Both the position numbers and the translations under genes were made by a program. From Gemmataceae bacterium (GTDB lineage Bacteria > Planctomycetota > Planctomycetia > Gemmatales > Gemmataceae): a stretch of 64,000 bases of DNA. Each line of letters opens with the position of its first letter. Position 1 is the first letter of the stretch. Of this stretch, positions 62,456 to 64,000 are shown piece after piece. The notes beneath the pieces are model-generated. The model searched no databases. It was not told where the DNA came from and saw only the letters and a list, made by a program, of their open reading frames with translations. Where the stretch lies: contig JAQGHQ010000296.1 in NCBI GenBank assembly GCA_028288765.1, forward strand, positions 1 through 64,000. Direction: 5' to 3'.

Positions 62456-63889
62456 ATGACCCGCCAGACTCGCCGTTCGTTCCTGAAATCGACACTCGCC
62501 ACCGCTGCCACGGTCACCGTCGCCGGCACCAAGTCGTCCGGGAAGATCCTCGGAGCGAACGACACGATCCGCATTGCTATCGCCGGGCTGAACGGCCGCG
62601 GCGAATCCCACGTCGGCGCCTATTCCGGAATGAAGGGCGTCGAAATCGCGTACCTGATCGACCCGGACAAGCGGACCTACAAGAAGCGGATCGACCAGCT
62701 GGCGGCCAAGGGCCGGCCCGAACCCGTCTGCGTGCAGGACGTCCGGAAGGCGTTTGAGGACAAGACCCTCGACGCGGTCTCGATCGCCACCCCGAATCAC
62801 TGGCACGCCCTGATGACGATCTGGGCCTGCCAGGCCGGGAAGGACGTGTACGTCGAGAAGCCGTGCAGCCACAACATCCATGAAGGGCGGATCGCGGTTG
62901 ATATGGCCCGCAAGTACAAGCGGATCGTCCAGCACGGGACCCAGAATCGTAGCAGTCAGTCGTGGGCCCAGCTCGCGGCCGTCGCCAGGAGCGGGAAGCT
63001 CGGCAAACTGCTCGTCTCCCGGGGGCTCTGCTACAAGTCCCGCGGGTCGATCGGGACGAAGCCGGCGACCGCCCCGCCGGCCGAAGTCGACTTCAACATC
63101 TGGCTCGGGCCGGCGACCGAGCAGCCGCACCACGCCAATCTCGTCCATTACAACTGGCACTGGTTCTGGGACTTCGGCAACGGCGACATCGGGAACCAGG
63201 GCGTCCACCAGATGGACGTCGCCCGCTGGCTGATCCCCGGGGCGGTCTGGCCGAAGACGACGATCAGCCTCGGCGGGCGGTTCGGTTATACCGACCAGGG
63301 CCAGACCCCGAACACGCAAATCACTGTCATGGACTATGGTGAAACTCTCCTGATCTTCGAGGTGCGTGGGTTGAAAACGGCGCCCCAGAACGGGCAGACG
63401 ATCGGCAACATCCTGCACTTCGAGGCCGGCACGGTGGCCGGCGGGAAGTTCTACCCCAAGGGCAAGTCTGAGGGCGAACCGCTTCCGAAAGTGGACGTGC
63501 AGCCGGAGAAGAAATCCGGGGACATCTTCGGCAACTTCATCGCCTGCATGCGGAGCCGGAAGGTGGAAGAGCAACACGCGGACATTGCCGTCGGGCACGT
63601 GTCGGCGGGCCTCTGCCACCTGGCCAACATCTCGTACCGGCTCGGGGCGGAGACGGCGTTCAACCCGCGGACCGGAGCGGTGGCCGGGAACGATTTCGCG
63701 ACCGAGACGCTGGCCAAAACGGAAGAGCACCTCAAGGACAACGGCGTGGTGCTCGACGACGCGAAGCTACGGGTCGGGCGGAAGCTGGAGTTCGACGCCG
63801 AGACGGAGACGTTCAAGAACGACCCCGACGCGAACGCCCTTCTCACCCGCAAGTACCGCGCTCCGTTCGTCCCAGACCGGCCGGTGTGA
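62456..63889 (+). CDS. Tat-exported Gfo/Idh/MocA family oxidoreductase
   Basis: The 477-aa protein starts with a Tat signal (TRRSFLK, then ATAATVTVAG) after GGAGG. A Rossmann domain follows (IRIAIAGLNGRGESHVGAY; YLIDPD), then EKPCSHNIHEG, the family's EKP motif with a catalytic Lys. A C-terminal alpha/beta domain follows (FWDFGNGDIGNQGVHQMDVARW). The family oxidises or isomerises sugars with NAD(P). Export by Tat with a pre-bound cofactor is common in planctomycetes, which have many such paralogues. Confidence 0.9.
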   Translation: MTRQTRRSFLKSTLATAATVTVAGTKSSGKILGANDTIRIAIAGLNGRGESHVGAYSGMKGVEIAYLIDPDKRTYKKRIDQLAAKGRPEPVCVQDVRKAFEDKTLDAVSIATPNHWHALMTIWACQAGKDVYVEKPCSHNIHEGRIAVDMARKYKRIVQHGTQNRSSQSWAQLAAVARSGKLGKLLVSRGLCYKSRGSIGTKPATAPPAEVDFNIWLGPATEQPHHANLVHYNWHWFWDFGNGDIGNQGVHQMDVARWLIPGAVWPKTTISLGGRFGYTDQGQTPNTQITVMDYGETLLIFEVRGLKTAPQNGQTIGNILHFEAGTVAGGKFYPKGKSEGEPLPKVDVQPEKKSGDIFGNFIACMRSRKVEEQHADIAVGHVSAGLCHLANISYRLGAETAFNPRTGAVAGNDFATETLAKTEEHLKDNGVVLDDAKLRVGRKLEFDAETETFKNDPDANALLTRKYRAPFVPDRPV

Positions 63890-63906
63890 GGAACCAGGAC
63901 TCTCAG

Positions 63907-64000
63907 GGCGCCCAGGGCGTTGCCCTGGGCTAATCGCTGTCACCCTGTTGGGGTGAAAACATACGCCGTTGGTCGAGATTTTCAGTCCAAAGGACTGACA
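63907..64000. repeat. CCCAGGGC repeat element, copy at the right edge
   Basis: The palindrome GCCCAGGGC/GCCCTGGGC at 63910-63930 is followed by TAATCGCTGTCACCC and GTTGGGGTGAAAAC, in the same order as 45234-45290. The run continues past the window end; the last bases (TCAGTCCAAAGGACTGA) form another small palindrome. Confidence 0.75.

Overview
This is a high-GC window from a bacterium, most likely a planctomycete of the Gemmataceae type. The family content supports this: a TIGR03067-type protein, a DUF1549/DUF1553 protein, a DUF1559 (H-X9-DG) protein, a secreted protein with an LExRxVPA-like N-terminus, a protein with the ADALExAGC...HCR...HxRGCW ending, and several families of palindromic intergenic repeats. 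No rRNA, tRNA, CRISPR array or phage/transposase gene was recognised.

Layout. 1-12000: a same-strand cluster for an envelope-associated von Willebrand factor A (vWA) system. It holds a TIGR03067-like protein, a BatA/vWA protein, a second vWA/glutamine-amidotransferase-like membrane protein, a large membrane-anchored protein and a 1103-aa Ala/Lys/Met-rich exported coiled-coil protein. A GxxExxY (PD-(D/E)XK-like) gene enclosed in long terminal inverted repeats interrupts this cluster. 12200-15400: a secreted prenyltransferase-like repeat protein, a membrane-anchored tyrosine phosphatase and a polytopic membrane protein. 15700-20550: a tight operon for a surface glycan or glycolipid (nucleotide-sugar dehydrogenase, epimerase/dehydratase, GT2 transferase, polytopic membrane protein), followed by surE. 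21400-36080: uvrC without its C-terminal HhH domain, a small CxxC protein, a frameshifted DUF1559 gene, a giant kinase-like/beta-propeller protein, a VOC protein, a YcjX-like GTPase, a DUF1549/DUF1553 protein, an SGNH/FG-GAP protein and a D-cysteine desulfhydrase-like enzyme. 36080-37326: a 1.25-kb gene-free, repeat-rich stretch.

37327-43120 is a four-gene cluster resembling a C30-type carotenoid pathway: two CrtI/CrtN-type desaturase/oxidase proteins, a PlsC-like acyltransferase and a CrtQ-like glycosyltransferase. Palindromic repeats occupy the gaps. One of them is associated with a duplicated copy of the start of the downstream gene. 43154-47692 holds the B and A subunits of a type IIA topoisomerase. 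48017-50400 pairs a PhnD-like binding protein with a TolC-like protein. 50686-52179 is an unusual Clp_N-ThiD2-ThiE fusion. The remainder carries a PhyH dioxygenase translationally coupled to an APC permease, purU, two Gemmataceae-type hypothetical genes, a Ski2-like helicase, a purple-acid-phosphatase-like phosphoesterase and a Tat-exported Gfo/Idh/MocA oxidoreductase.

The strongest candidate for something undescribed is the family of repeats built on TTCACCACAGAGTCACAGAG. It appears once as a complete element carrying a GxxExxY nuclease-like gene between imperfect inverted repeats of about 78-85 bp, and twice as short gene-less palindromes in the carotenoid cluster. The arrangement resembles an autonomous/non-autonomous pair such as RAYT/REP. 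Mobility is inferred from architecture only.
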